The notes: a model not told the origin generated them from the sequence alone. 64,000 bases of DNA from Desulfomonile sp963700305 (GCA_963700305.1 CAVOXB010000011.1:310001-374000); one strand, 5' to 3'. Positions 17,821 through 27,283 are shown, numbered from the stretch's first letter. A program made the numbers and translations.

Positions 17821-17841
17821 TCGTCTTATGAGGAACACCCA

Positions 17842-18462
17842 ATGAATAGACCGTCCTGGCATGAATATTTCTTGATGTTGGCAAAGTTGGTGAGCGTCAG
17901 GTCAACGTGCAACTCGAGAAAAATAGGTGCAGTAATAGTGCGCAACAATCGGATTTTGGCGACAGGTTATAACGGCGCTGTTCATGGCGCGCCTCATTGT
18001 ATCGATAGGGGACCCGATTTTTGTCTGCGCAGATCCATCGGCGCTCATGATGCGGATAAGTATAATTACTGTTTGTCCAGTCACGCGGAGGTCAATGCTG
18101 TAGATCAGGCTGCTCGCTTCGGGATCCCGCTTGAGGACGCTGTCCTCTATTGCACTTTGGAACCCTGCAACTGGTGTTTCAAACAGCTTATTCAGGCGGG
18201 CATAAGAGAGATCTATTTCGAGGAATTCTATGATTCCAAGAACAAGGAATTTGACGTCTATTGGCGGGGAATCATGGAGAGCCACGAAGGAATAACAGTG
18301 TTCAAGCAGGTCTCGATCTCACCGCAGACTCTGGAGATGGTCTTTCAGGTGCTTTCAGGAAGCTCCGTGCGAAAAATGCCCGCGACTTCGCCCCAGGAAT
18401 CCGGTGATATGGATATGCAGGAGTTGGTTCGTTTGATGCGAACGGATCAGGACAGAGGATGA
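17842..18462 (+). CDS. dCMP deaminase-family protein
   Basis: The 206-residue zinc-dependent deaminase has the catalytic HAE (H81, E83) and the zinc ligands in EPCNWC (C109, C112). The N-terminal TCNSRKIGAVIV and TGYNGA match deoxycytidylate deaminases (ComEB-like), which make dUMP for thymidylate synthesis. The region 50-80 holds an additional Cys/His/Asp-rich insert as in dCMP deaminases. The C-terminal 50 residues look non-conserved. It lies 75 bases before the ParB-like gene on the same strand. A pure metabolic role is the simplest reading. Confidence 0.88.
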   Translation: MNRPSWHEYFLMLAKLVSVRSTCNSRKIGAVIVRNNRILATGYNGAVHGAPHCIDRGPDFCLRRSIGAHDADKYNYCLSSHAEVNAVDQAARFGIPLEDAVLYCTLEPCNWCFKQLIQAGIREIYFEEFYDSKNKEFDVYWRGIMESHEGITVFKQVSISPQTLEMVFQVLSGSSVRKMPATSPQESGDMDMQELVRLMRTDQDRG

Positions 18463-18537
18463 ATCTTAATTGTTAGAAGTTTTTGGGGAAACTCTCTCCA
18501 AAAGCTCCTTGGATTATATTACTTGGAGGGACATGAA

Positions 18538-19146
18538 ATGAAAATCTTGGCAGTGGAAAAATTTTCTGAAGATGAACTCATACAGCGGCTAAGGGGCGTG
18601 ACGATGCTCAAGGCGCCAGATGTAAAAATATACGATGATGCCCTAATATCGGTGGAGAAAATCGCTGTGGAACATCTTTCGCCGCCGCAGAATTACATAC
18701 TCAGGGGTGAGCTCAAGAAAGTGCGGGAACTCAAATGGGCGCTTGCAGAGCATGATGTAGACATTTTCGAGATAAACGGATTTGTCAGGCTCTTGCTGGA
18801 GGGATTCAGCGAACCGGTGGATCTTCTACCGCCTGTGGTGGAGGAATCCATAGAACGCGACGGTTCAGTGCATTTCATTGTTAACGACGGCATGCATCGG
18901 GTTTACATGGCGTTACGCGAATGGGTGGTTCCTCAGGTGGTTTTCATAAGAGGGATTCCGAAGAGCCTGCCCTATTACGCGTATCCTGTTCCTGGAAGGT
19001 GGAACTCGGTGGAAGAACGTGACGATCTCCCGGACGGCTTCCTGAAAAAATGGCACAGAATAGAAAACTATCATGCGCTGTACAGAAATTTCAACTCCAC
19101 ATTCGCGAATGTGGGCGGCCCAAGGCCGTTTTCGTCGGCTACATAG
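18538..19146 (+). CDS. ParB/sulfiredoxin-like protein
   Basis: The protein of about 202 residues has ATG 18538 eight bases after GGAGGG. The segment VDLLPPVV followed by VNDGMHRVYMAL resembles the ParB/Srx-fold signature in which DGxHR binds nucleotide. The C-terminal half (YAYPVPGRWN, YRNFNSTF) is unlike chromosomal ParB, and no helix-turn-helix is visible. It is therefore more likely a member of the wider ParB-like family of nucleotide-binding or modification enzymes than a partition protein. It follows the dCMP deaminase. Function is unknown; the assignment rests on one motif and its context. Confidence 0.6.
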   Translation: MKILAVEKFSEDELIQRLRGVTMLKAPDVKIYDDALISVEKIAVEHLSPPQNYILRGELKKVRELKWALAEHDVDIFEINGFVRLLLEGFSEPVDLLPPVVEESIERDGSVHFIVNDGMHRVYMALREWVVPQVVFIRGIPKSLPYYAYPVPGRWNSVEERDDLPDGFLKKWHRIENYHALYRNFNSTFANVGGPRPFSSAT

Positions 19147-19263
19147 GACTAGATTAATCTGGCCGGAGCCCGGACGGTACGCAGTTCTAGGCAGAGCCCG
19201 GAAAAGAGATCTAAAGCCTGTGCCAAACTGAATCGTGGAATCTCTTCGAGCGAAGGAATTAGG

Positions 19264-19743
19264 ATGAAGACCGACACCAACAATAGGCCGCTCATGGATG
19301 AAAACATGTTCCTCAAAGCTGAGGTGCAGTTGCTCTGCAACGAGATAACAGCACTGAAACAGAAACTGTCCTGCCTGCTTAATCACCCGACTTTGGCCAG
19401 GGGCATGCGAGGCGAATCAATCATTGCACAATGTGTAAGTGGCGTGTTGACTCAACACAATTCGACCTATGATGTTACAGTGAACGGAACGCAGTCAAGA
19501 CTTGAAGTAAAATACTCAGGCCTGAATGCGTCACACGGAGGGCGAGGAAGCCCCGATAAAGGGAACCTTCGGTGGGGTTGGGCAAAGCCTTTCGGTGAAA
19601 CTGGAAACAAGCTGTTCGAAAGGCTGATTCTTGTTGGCGATAAGGATCCACGTTATTTGGAGCAATACAAGGATGCAGAATCGCCTTATACCAACATTAA
19701 TGGCCGGGAAAGGCCACAACGAATTATGAAAATTTGTTGCTAG
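19264..19743 (+). CDS. Possible PD-(D/E)XK nuclease-fold protein
   Basis: The 159-residue protein has a coiled-coil-like start (residues 10-40), then the segment RGMRGESIIAQ, then TYDVTV followed by RLEVKYSGLN. An acidic residue followed by ExK on a beta strand is the arrangement of PD-(D/E)XK nuclease cores. The motif alone is weak evidence. The C-terminus ends soon after a polar stretch (NGRERPQRIMKICC), so it may be shortened relative to its ancestor. It sits between the ParB-like gene and a broken IS110 element. A GC-rich hairpin follows directly. Confidence 0.5.
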   Translation: MKTDTNNRPLMDENMFLKAEVQLLCNEITALKQKLSCLLNHPTLARGMRGESIIAQCVSGVLTQHNSTYDVTVNGTQSRLEVKYSGLNASHGGRGSPDKGNLRWGWAKPFGETGNKLFERLILVGDKDPRYLEQYKDAESPYTNINGRERPQRIMKICC

Positions 19744-19750
19744 AGACATG

Positions 19751-19777
19751 CCGGGCTTCGCCCGGCGTTGGGTTTTT
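19751..19777 (+). terminator. Probable terminator after the nuclease-like gene
   Basis: CCGGGC-TTC-GCCCGG is a perfect 6-bp GC stem 8 bases past the stop, followed after nine bases by TTTTT. The T-run is offset, so termination is plausible but not certain. It could instead be part of the left flank of the adjacent insertion element. Confidence 0.5.
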
Positions 19778-19852
19778 CCTGAAGCAGTTTTGTTCGGGGA
19801 ACATGATATTCTCTTCTTAAATGACAACCACATCGTTTAAGGAGTGTCTACC

Positions 19853-20755
19853 ATGCCCCCAAGGAAAAAGAATACCAGGTACTGTTTCTGTAATTCACGA
19901 GAGTTGTTGCGGATTGGATGTGCACAAGAAGACGGTCACGGCGTGTCTTCTTTGGTCCGACACCGATGGGAAGGAGCACAGCGAGATTGTGGAGTTTGAG
20001 ACTTTCACCGACGATTTGTTCAGGCTCAAGGAATGGTTGATCGAGCGGGAGTGCCTTTTCGTGGCGATGGAGAGCACCGGACCTTATTGGACACCGGTTC
20101 ACAATATATTGGAAGGATTTTTCCAGGTTATTTTGGTCAATGCTCGGCATATGAAGAACGTGCCGGGTCGCAAGACCGACTTGTCCGATAGTCGATGGCT
20201 TGCGGGTCTGTTGCGGCATGGTCTGCTTAAGGCCGCTTTTATTCCTCCGAAATTCCAGCGGCATTGGCGCGATTTGACGAGGATGAGAACCAAATATCAG
20301 CAGACTATCGGCGATTTCAAAAGGCGCGTTCATAAGCTGTTTCAGGAAGCGAACATAAAGATCGATTCTGTCCTTTCAGATCTGTTTGGATTGACGGGTC
20401 GCAATCTAATGAAGTTGCTGACATCCAAGGACTCCGCTCCTACTCTTTGTGAGGTCGAACAATGTCTCCGGGGATCCCTCAAAGAGAAACGTGAAGAGGT
20501 TTATCGTTCCATTCAGGGCTTTTTTGAAGAGCACCATAGAGACCTTTTGGCTCTCATGCTTGAAACTATTGAAAAATTGGAGGCCCAAGTCGAAACACTT
20601 GATCCACACCCTTTAAGGATCTCGGTGAGGCGTATCTCCTTGAAAAGAATAAGGATGCCAAGATCAGGTATCTCTCGAAACAGGCTGCTTTACTAGGCTT
20701 TCAACTTGTGCTTGCGCAACCACCGCTCCAACGACAGCAACCAATTTTCTCATAG
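19853..20755 (+). mobile_element. Broken IS110-family transposase with internal deletion
   Basis: The N-terminal part carries the DEDD nuclease signatures of IS110 transposases: GLDVHKKTV, ESTGPYW and KTDLSD. The reading runs through a coiled region to about 20610. The Transposase_20 domain with the catalytic serine is absent. Instead, another frame (20618-20755) reads DLGEAYLLEKNKDAKIRYL, typical of the C-terminal tail, then a stop. This indicates an internal deletion of a few hundred bases. The start is also damaged: ATG 19853 after AAGGAG is out of frame unless one C of the run 19856-19860 is removed. The element is inactive. Its outer ends are not defined. Confidence 0.8.
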
Positions 20756-21037
20756 AGGTCGAACCAGGAACTGAAGCCTTAGCGCTCGAATACCAACATG
20801 GCCCGTTGCCGGCCGGCACAACAAACTGGCGGCTCCTCGGAGACCACGCATAGGAATCTTTTTTCTCCTGCCGGCACACCTCACAACTGAGCGTTCATCA
20901 TGACTTTTCGCAAACAACCGTCTAAACCCAAAGCTCGTGCCTCCCCTAGGAAACGTCCTCCCACCTTGGAAGCTAAATTTCAGTACATTTTCATAGGAAA
21001 ACCTGGCGAAATAATTAATTTCATGAGCGAAAGGAAT

Positions 21038-21093
21038 GGTGGGACAGGCGTCTCGCCTGTCGATTCAATGACGGGCAGGATGCCCGTCCTACC
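21038..21093. repeat. Two-hairpin palindromic repeat element
   Basis: GACAGGCG-TCT-CGCCTGTC (21043-21061) and GACGGGCA-GGA-TGCCCGTC (21070-21088) are two perfect 8-bp stems with 3-base loops. Outer GGTGGGAC and GTCCTACC are near-complementary, so the whole element can fold as a cruciform-like unit. It lies in the gene-poor stretch after the broken IS110 element. Confidence 0.75.
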
Positions 21094-21137
21094 GAAGAAA
21101 GTGCTACTCGTTTGACCGTGAATTGGTATAGGCAATC

Positions 21138-21190
21138 CCAGGACCGGCGAGTCGCCGGTCGGTAGACCGGTAGGATGCCGGACCTACTGG
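21138..21190. repeat. Second two-hairpin palindromic repeat element
   Basis: ACCGGCGA-G-TCGCCGGT (21143-21159) is a perfect 8-bp palindrome. It is followed by an imperfect second arm, GACCGG...CCGGACC, and a closing CCTAC. It has the same architecture as the element 45 bases upstream, with different stem sequence. The remainder of 20756-21272 holds no gene that I can see. Confidence 0.65.
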
Positions 21191-21272
21191 TCACTCGCAT
21201 GATACTCCTCCAGCCTTCAGCGTACAGTAACCGACATTACTTCTGAGAATCCCTAATATTGCTGTTCAAATT

Positions 21273-22705
21273 TTAATCCTTCGCTCCGCGATATCTGAGG
21301 TACTTTTCTATTAGTTTTTGGTTGTTTTGTTGAGCTATTTTCAAAGCGGTAAGGCCATCGTTGGTCATCGCATTTACGTCGGCGCCATTGTCCAGAAGGA
21401 CTTTGATCACATTAATACCGGTTTCGGCATCGAGCATCAGAATAGCCCAATTCACGTCCGCTGGGATCTCGGCATTGTCTTCTTTTTGCAGGAGGGGTAT
21501 TTCTGGATCAGCGCTTTTGGCGGCGCTCATCAGCGCCGTCCAGCCAGTGGGTGTTTTTGCATCTACGTATGCGCCACATTCGAGCAGCAATTTCGCAATT
21601 TCTGGCCTATTCTTTTCGACTGCCTCCATTAAAGCGGTCTTGCCATTATTCGTCCTCGCATTGACATCAGCGCCTTTATCCAGAAGGATTTTAGCAAACC
21701 TTTGATTACCTTCCCGGGAATTCCCGGCCCACATGAGGGGCGTTCGGCCGTCATTATCTCTCGCGTTGATCTCGGCGCCTCTTCTCAGAAGCGCTTCAGC
21801 TACTTCTGCCCCTTCTTCATCGGAGACGGCCCACTGAGAGGCGTGGTGCCATCTTCGTCCTTAGCGTGGACATCCCCATTGGACGTTAGAGCGGCGACAG
21901 CCTTCTCGGCTATGGAAGGGAAAAGCCCTTTTCCGGGGTTGTCGTACAATTCTTCCAAATCATATTTTTTTCTACTTGTGTTTACTTTCTTTTCAACATC
22001 ATTAGTGAAAACAATCTGTTTCGTTGTGACCTCAACGGTTTTCTTATTGATGAAACGATATTCTATTTCGTCTCCCCCGCATTCATCTGAATCGCAATTC
22101 ACAGTGTATCCTGAAAGCAGCTTCGACAACACTCTTATCCTGCAATTCATGTCAATGTGAAGAAAAGCAAGACTCACCCAAGAATCCCCACCGTCACCGC
22201 CTGACAATTTTACAACGACATAGAATGCCTTATCTTTGGCCTCTCGCACCTCCAACGACCGAATTCCGCCGTAATAATAATACCCATGGGAATACATGAG
22301 TATAAGGCGAGAAAAGCACAGCGGAGCATTCATGGCATTCCGATTAAACAGACTCACGATTGAGTCATTCTCGCAATCGTTCCATATCGGGCAATCCAAG
22401 AAGGCCAGAATCAGAGGCGTGCCAGGAATCGACAGGGCGGCTCCCGGAACAATGAGTTTAGCAACATTGTTGTCGCATGTGTCCGCTTCCTCTGCGTACG
22501 GTTTGGCCTCTTCTTCAGTGATCAACTTCAGCGCTTGTTTTCCATCGACATTTGAATAAAAGAAAAACTTTTTGGACAACTCTTCAATCTGCTTATCCTT
22601 ATATTCAGTTTCCCCAGCCCCTGCAATTCTTATGAAAAAGAGTGCTGTTATAAAAAATAAGGACAGAGCGGATTTTTCATAATTATTCCCTTCAAATTGA
22701 AACAT
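21273..22705 (-). CDS. Exported ankyrin-repeat protein, frameshifted
   Basis: Two open segments form one gene of about 477 residues. The start ATG 22705, seven bases after GAGGA, opens a signal peptide (SALSLFFITALFFIRIAGAG). A middle domain with no recognised family has cysteine pairs (CDNN, CPIWNDC, CDSDEC). Ankyrin repeats follow with TPL, LLRRGAEINARDNDG, LLDKGADVNAR and LLDNGADVNAM. Around 21833 a single missing base shifts the frame: before it reads DEDGTTPLS, after it reads AVSDEEGAEVAEALL. The ankyrin array continues cleanly to the stop at 21273. It is probably periplasmic or surface-exposed and likely binds protein partners. I am confident of one gene, not of its function. Confidence 0.8.
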
Positions 22706-22817
22706 GAGTCGTCCTCTTTTCATCAAAGACATTGATGGCTTACAAAAAGTTGAAAGTCCACCATTTTTTTGTTGACAGGGATTGCAGTCTGGTGTCTGAT
22801 ATGCTGTAGATGGTATA

Positions 22818-22827
22818 TGGTATACCA
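22818..22827. promoter_or_regulatory. Likely operator of the GntR regulator
   Basis: TGGTATACCA is a perfect 10-bp palindrome, with an extra half-site TGGTATA at 22811-22817. It lies 15 bases before the chosen start of the GntR-family gene. FadR/FCD-type GntR proteins bind short TGGTnnnACCA-like palindromes, so autoregulation is plausible. Confidence 0.55.
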
Positions 22828-22842
22828 GTTGCGAGGCTGCCC

Positions 22843-23550
22843 ATGGAACTCTCGGTACCACCTATCACACAACCTGCTTCTCTGGCGGACCTTGCCTACG
22901 AGACTCTCAAGGAGTTCGTGATCTCCTCGAACCTGGGAGACGCTCAAAAGCTGGAAGAACGGGCACTCGCCAAGCAACTGGGAATCAGTAGAACCCCGCT
23001 GAGAGAAGCCATTCAGAGACTCGCGGTTGAGGGCTTCCTGCGTGTGGAGCCCCGCCGCGGGGTCTTCGTGAATTATCGTTCCAAAGAAGAGATCCTGGAA
23101 ATCCTTTACGTGCGGGCAGCCCTGGAGGCAATGGCCTCACGACTGGCAGTCCGTTACGTCACGGGTCAAGACTTCCGATGTCTTAGAGAAATCTTTACAG
23201 CCTTCCATCCAGATACGGTTGAAGAACACGTTCAGGAATTCTCAATTGCCAACGTGCTCTTTCACGAGAAATCCCTCGAACTGAGCCGCTGCTCAAGGCT
23301 CATCGAATTGGCTTCCAACATCCGCGACCAGATGAAGATGGTTCGCATTTGCACCATGCGAGCAGGTGGACGGGCAAAGAATGCTCTTGCAGAGCATTTG
23401 CAGATCATTGACGCCCTCGAGGAACGGAATGCTGATCTTGCCGCAAGTAGAATGCGGGAGCACATTCTGGGGCTCGCGCAGTACGTCGAGCAGAATGAGG
23501 GCCCGTATCCGTGGAATCCATCAGCAAGCAAGCATCAAGATAATACCTGA
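22843..23550 (+). CDS. GntR-family (FCD-type) transcriptional regulator
   Basis: The protein of about 235 residues has an N-terminal winged helix (LEERALAKQLGISRTPLREA, then GFLRVEPRRGVFV) and an all-helical C-terminal FCD ligand domain. The latter contains the usual metal-site histidines in the patterns NVLFHEK and EHLQIIDA. Such regulators usually sense organic acids. ATG 22843 with GAGG six bases upstream is preferred over ATG 22810, which has no ribosome site and would place the operator-like palindrome inside the gene. It heads the 2-oxoacid oxidoreductase operon 50 bases downstream and is probably its regulator. Confidence 0.9.
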   Translation: MELSVPPITQPASLADLAYETLKEFVISSNLGDAQKLEERALAKQLGISRTPLREAIQRLAVEGFLRVEPRRGVFVNYRSKEEILEILYVRAALEAMASRLAVRYVTGQDFRCLREIFTAFHPDTVEEHVQEFSIANVLFHEKSLELSRCSRLIELASNIRDQMKMVRICTMRAGGRAKNALAEHLQIIDALEERNADLAASRMREHILGLAQYVEQNEGPYPWNPSASKHQDNT

Positions 23551-23600
23551 CCTTATGTGTGCCGTTATTCCGGCTTTTTTTCCAATCAGGAGAACAATCC

Positions 23601-25244
23601 ATGACTGTATCCCGAATCCCCAGGAAAGAGTTCATAGTGCCTCGATGTACCAAGTCATGTCCCGCCGGGGTGGATGTGCCTCGTTATATCCGAGCGGTTC
23701 GCGATGGCAGGTTCGATGACGCAGTGGCAATTGTCAGAGAGCGCATCCCCTTTCCCACAGTATGCGCTGACGCATGCTTCGCTCCGTGTGAGGATGCCTG
23801 CGCATATAAGCAGTACGGCGATCCCATCGCGATCCGAGCCCTGAAACGGGCGGCCGTGGATCGGGCTAAAGACGCGTGGAAGGACCTGAAAAGAAAGGCT
23901 GCTCCGACCGGAAAAGAGGTGGCAGTCATCGGAGCCGGGCCTGCAGGCCTTACTGCGGCCTATTATCTGGCTACACTTGGTCACAAGGTCACGATCTTCG
24001 ATGCATTTCCTCTTCCGGGCGGCGCCATGAGGTATGGAATCCCCAAATACCGTCTACCTGCAGGGAGAGTGGACAAAGACATACAGGAAATCCTCGACCT
24101 GGGCGTGGAGTTCAAGGGCGGAGAGTCCATCAGCGATGCATCGATCTCGGAAATCACAAAGAGATTCGACAGCGTGTGTATTACCGTAGGCGCAAGCCAG
24201 AGCGTGAGAATCCCGCTGGAGGGAACTGATAAAGAAGGTTTTTACTGGGGACTGGAATTCCTCAAGGATGTCGCTTTGGGACAAAAGATCGAGCTTGGAA
24301 AACGCGTCGTGGTAATCGGCGGAGGCAATGTTGCGATAGATGTCGCTCTGACAGCTAAAAGGCTCGGCGCAGAAGAAGTGAACATGTTCTGCCTGGAATC
24401 ACGTGATGAAATGCCTGCTCACCCTTGGGAAATAGCTCTGGCTGAGGAAGAAGGGGTATTCATCAACAACGCCTGGGCCCCAAAGAGAGCTTTGGGTGAT
24501 AAAAAGGTGTCGGGATTGGGCCTCAGGCGATGCGTTTCAGTGTTTGACGACTCCTGCAACTTCAATCCGGTTTACGATGATGAGATTACGCACCGAATTC
24601 CCGCAGACTCAGTCATCGCAGCAATCGGTCAAGCTCCTATCCTGGATTTTCTCAAATCCTATCGGGACGTCAAAACCACCCGCAGCGGCATTGTTGTTGC
24701 CGAAGACATGTCTGCAGGGAGGCCGGGGATATTTGCTGCAGGCGACATCGTTACCGGGCCTGCTTCCATAATCAGTGCTATAGCCCAGGGACGAGAGCTG
24801 GCGGCTTCTGTGGACCAATATCTGGGAGGAAAAGGCAACATAGCTGAAATCCTGGCGCCACCTGAAGATGAGGTGCTCCTGGAAGAAATGCCTCCCATCT
24901 CTGGCAGAAGCGAAATGCCGCACCTCAAAAACTGGGAACGGATAGGTAGCTTTGATCAGGTGGAAAAGGGATTCACGGACGCCCAGGCGATTCGAGAGGC
25001 CTTACGGTGTTTCGATTGTGACGCCCGGAAATTTGAAGTAATCGTAAATACTTCGTTTTGCAAAGAATGCGGCTATTGCGCAGAAGTGTGCCAAATGGAG
25101 GTCTTTAGCCCGGCTGCCGGGTTCAATCCTCGAGGTTACAGACCTATGGAATGCAAATCTTCCGACTGGTGCGTAGGGTGTCTGAAGTGCTTTTTCAGTT
25201 GCCCCGATTTCGCCATCGACGTTCGCGAGAAAACAGCCCTGTAG
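23601..25244 (+). CDS. GltD-like FAD/NAD(P) oxidoreductase with Fe-S clusters
   Basis: The protein of about 547 residues starts at ATG 23601 after CAGGAG. N-terminal cysteines (CTKSCPAGVDVPRYI, CFAPCEDAC) match the iron-sulfur region of glutamate-synthase small-subunit-like proteins. FAD binding is at VIGAGPAGLTAAYYL and NAD(P) binding at VVIGGGNVAIDVALTAKRLG. Two C-terminal 4Fe-4S motifs follow: CKECGYCAEVC and CVGCLKCFFSC. The layout fits electron transfer between NAD(P)H and ferredoxin or the oxidoreductase encoded next. It lies 15 bases before the alpha subunit gene, so it probably works as the electron-input or -output subunit of that complex. Confidence 0.9.
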   Translation: MTVSRIPRKEFIVPRCTKSCPAGVDVPRYIRAVRDGRFDDAVAIVRERIPFPTVCADACFAPCEDACAYKQYGDPIAIRALKRAAVDRAKDAWKDLKRKAAPTGKEVAVIGAGPAGLTAAYYLATLGHKVTIFDAFPLPGGAMRYGIPKYRLPAGRVDKDIQEILDLGVEFKGGESISDASISEITKRFDSVCITVGASQSVRIPLEGTDKEGFYWGLEFLKDVALGQKIELGKRVVVIGGGNVAIDVALTAKRLGAEEVNMFCLESRDEMPAHPWEIALAEEEGVFINNAWAPKRALGDKKVSGLGLRRCVSVFDDSCNFNPVYDDEITHRIPADSVIAAIGQAPILDFLKSYRDVKTTRSGIVVAEDMSAGRPGIFAAGDIVTGPASIISAIAQGRELAASVDQYLGGKGNIAEILAPPEDEVLLEEMPPISGRSEMPHLKNWERIGSFDQVEKGFTDAQAIREALRCFDCDARKFEVIVNTSFCKECGYCAEVCQMEVFSPAAGFNPRGYRPMECKSSDWCVGCLKCFFSCPDFAIDVREKTAL

Positions 25245-25259
25245 GCTGGAGGTTGCGGA

Positions 25260-26435
25260 ATGAAACGATTTCTTGAAACAGGGAATTTTGCTATCACCGA
25301 AGGAGCTATTTTAGGGGGGTGCCGCTTTTTCTGCGGGTACCCCGTCACTCCGGCAACGGAACTCGCGGAAGCCATGAGCCTCAGGCTGCCCCAGATCGGA
25401 GGAGTGTATCTTCAGGCAGAAGACGAATGCGCTGCCATGCATCTTTGCGTAGGTGCGTCTTTGGGCGGAATGAAGTCTATGACTGCCACCTCTGGCCCAG
25501 GATTCATCCTTTACGCAGATCCATATGGATGGGCGCTTGGCTGCGAAACCCCCGTGGTGGTCATGAACTCGGGTCGAGTGGGACCGGTTTCTGGTATTAC
25601 CGGCGCTCCCGGCCAGGGAGAATTCTATCTAACTCGTTACCCGACTCAGGGAGGGAACTTCGAGACCGTTACATTGGCTCCGAATTCGGCCCAGGAAAGC
25701 CTGAAAATGATCGTGGAAGCCTTCTATCTGTCGAAACGGCTGCGGATGCCTGTCACGGTTCTCGGGGATCAGCTCCTCACAGACGGAATGGAAGACATCA
25801 GTGTCCCGGAAAACGAAGACGAAATGAAGGAAATGGGTCTGAAAGTCTGGCCCAGGACCTATCACAAAGGCCCTGATTTTTATCCTGCTTCGGATGCCCT
25901 CGATATTCCGCCAGTGCAAATGGGCTACAACACGGGAGCTCTCTGCTCTGACTGGACTCCAACCATCGAAGGCTATGACATCGAAGAAGTGGAAGAGCAC
26001 CACAAGCACGCTTACCGACTCATTTATAAGGTGCGAAACAACAGGCATCTCCTACAGGATCTCTACGAAAAGAAAGGCATGGACGACGATCCAGATCTTG
26101 TGGTGGTCTCTTTCGGAACACCGTCCAGAGTGGTGAACACCGCTGTCGAGCACGCGAGAGCCCAGGGACTTAAAGTGGGCGCATTGAGATTGATCAACTT
26201 GTGGCCATTTCCTGATCAACACTTTTCCCGAAGGACCAAATACCTTGTGGTGGAACTCAATTGGGACGGTCAATTAGTCCGGGAAGTGCAACGAGCCGTT
26301 CCCAAGGATTCAACCGTGAATTTCCTGGGCACTTGTGGTGATCTGCCCACAATTCCCGATCTAATTGAAACGTTTGAAAAAATCCTCAAAAACCAGCCCC
26401 TGGAACGTAAGGGTTGGGTCCTGGAGGCGTGGTGA
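25260..26435 (+). CDS. 2-oxoacid:ferredoxin oxidoreductase alpha subunit
   Basis: The 391-residue protein contains the pyrimidine-binding and core domains: GYPVTPATELAEAM, EDECAAMHLCVGASLGG, TATSGPGF and the C-terminal LRLINLWPFP domain. Length matches KorA/VorB-type alpha subunits, which oxidatively decarboxylate 2-oxoacids to acyl-CoA with ferredoxin reduction. Its stop overlaps the beta-subunit start (TGATG). The particular 2-oxoacid cannot be told from sequence. A branched-chain, 2-oxoglutarate-like or aryl 2-oxoacid are all possible. Confidence 0.92.
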   Translation: MKRFLETGNFAITEGAILGGCRFFCGYPVTPATELAEAMSLRLPQIGGVYLQAEDECAAMHLCVGASLGGMKSMTATSGPGFILYADPYGWALGCETPVVVMNSGRVGPVSGITGAPGQGEFYLTRYPTQGGNFETVTLAPNSAQESLKMIVEAFYLSKRLRMPVTVLGDQLLTDGMEDISVPENEDEMKEMGLKVWPRTYHKGPDFYPASDALDIPPVQMGYNTGALCSDWTPTIEGYDIEEVEEHHKHAYRLIYKVRNNRHLLQDLYEKKGMDDDPDLVVVSFGTPSRVVNTAVEHARAQGLKVGALRLINLWPFPDQHFSRRTKYLVVELNWDGQLVREVQRAVPKDSTVNFLGTCGDLPTIPDLIETFEKILKNQPLERKGWVLEAW

Positions 26436-27283
26436 TGCAGCATCAATCGAGTGTTCTCGTAAACGAATACCTGCGGTCCCGGAAGATTCCCAGCACAGCA
26501 TGTTCCGGATGCGGCTTGGGCATAAATCACAAGATCGTCGTTCAAGCTATTTCGGAATTGGGTCTAAAAACGGCAGACATCGTATGGGGCACCGCTATTG
26601 GGTGTGCCGGCCGCCAGACGTTCGCCACGTGGAAAGGTGACGGATTCGCCGGCACTCATGGCCGAGCCTATGCAATTGCTCGCGGCCTGCGCATTGCTTT
26701 ACCCAGAGAGAAGAAAATCATTCTCACGGTAGGCGATGGAGACACGTTCGGTATAGGTCTGCTCCATCTGATACATGCTGCTCGTTCCAATGCAGGCATG
26801 ACAGTCATTGTCATGGATAACCTTGGCTATCAGTCCACTGGCGGGCAATTCGGCTTCACAACTCCACAAGGGGCGAAAACCGACTCCAGCCCTTACGGTA
26901 TGTTTGAGCACAACCTCATGAGCGAAGGTCTGGATGTCATGCACATACTCAAAGGGGCCGGAGCTACATTCCTGGCTCGCCACACTGCAACGGACGGTGC
27001 CCCGGCTGTGGAAAGCGTGAAAAAGGCCATTTCCAACAACGGTTTTTCACTGGTTCACATGCCGTATCCATGCCCAACAAATTTTGGATCGAGGCATTTA
27101 GGCAGTCGAAATGCAGTCAACATCTTCCGCTGGATAAAGGAACACTCTGCTCCCCTGGGTCAAGAAAAAGACGACACAATATGGGCCACAGGAGTTTACC
27201 ACGACGCAAGCGGCTCCCGGCCTGAGATGTCGGAATTGGTGTGGGATTCAGTGGGCAAGATAAGGAGGACGGGAAGCCTATGA
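26435..27283 (+). CDS. 2-oxoacid:ferredoxin oxidoreductase beta (TPP) subunit
   Basis: The protein of about 282 residues has the thiamine diphosphate motif GDGDTFGIGL followed by MDNLGYQSTGGQ. An N-terminal CSGCGLG and GCAGR contribute conserved cysteines. It lacks the ferredoxin-type clusters found in some homologues; those are supplied by the upstream flavoprotein. ATG 26435 overlaps the alpha stop, and GGAGG lies just upstream. The 3' end overlaps the gamma subunit (ATGA). It forms the catalytic core with the alpha subunit. Confidence 0.92.
   Translation: MQHQSSVLVNEYLRSRKIPSTACSGCGLGINHKIVVQAISELGLKTADIVWGTAIGCAGRQTFATWKGDGFAGTHGRAYAIARGLRIALPREKKIILTVGDGDTFGIGLLHLIHAARSNAGMTVIVMDNLGYQSTGGQFGFTTPQGAKTDSSPYGMFEHNLMSEGLDVMHILKGAGATFLARHTATDGAPAVESVKKAISNNGFSLVHMPYPCPTNFGSRHLGSRNAVNIFRWIKEHSAPLGQEKDDTIWATGVYHDASGSRPEMSELVWDSVGKIRRTGSL

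Noticed and set aside
17842..18462. Antiviral deaminase (AvcD-type)
   Set aside because: The protein lacks the N-terminal P-loop domain of that family and has normal dCMP deaminase length.
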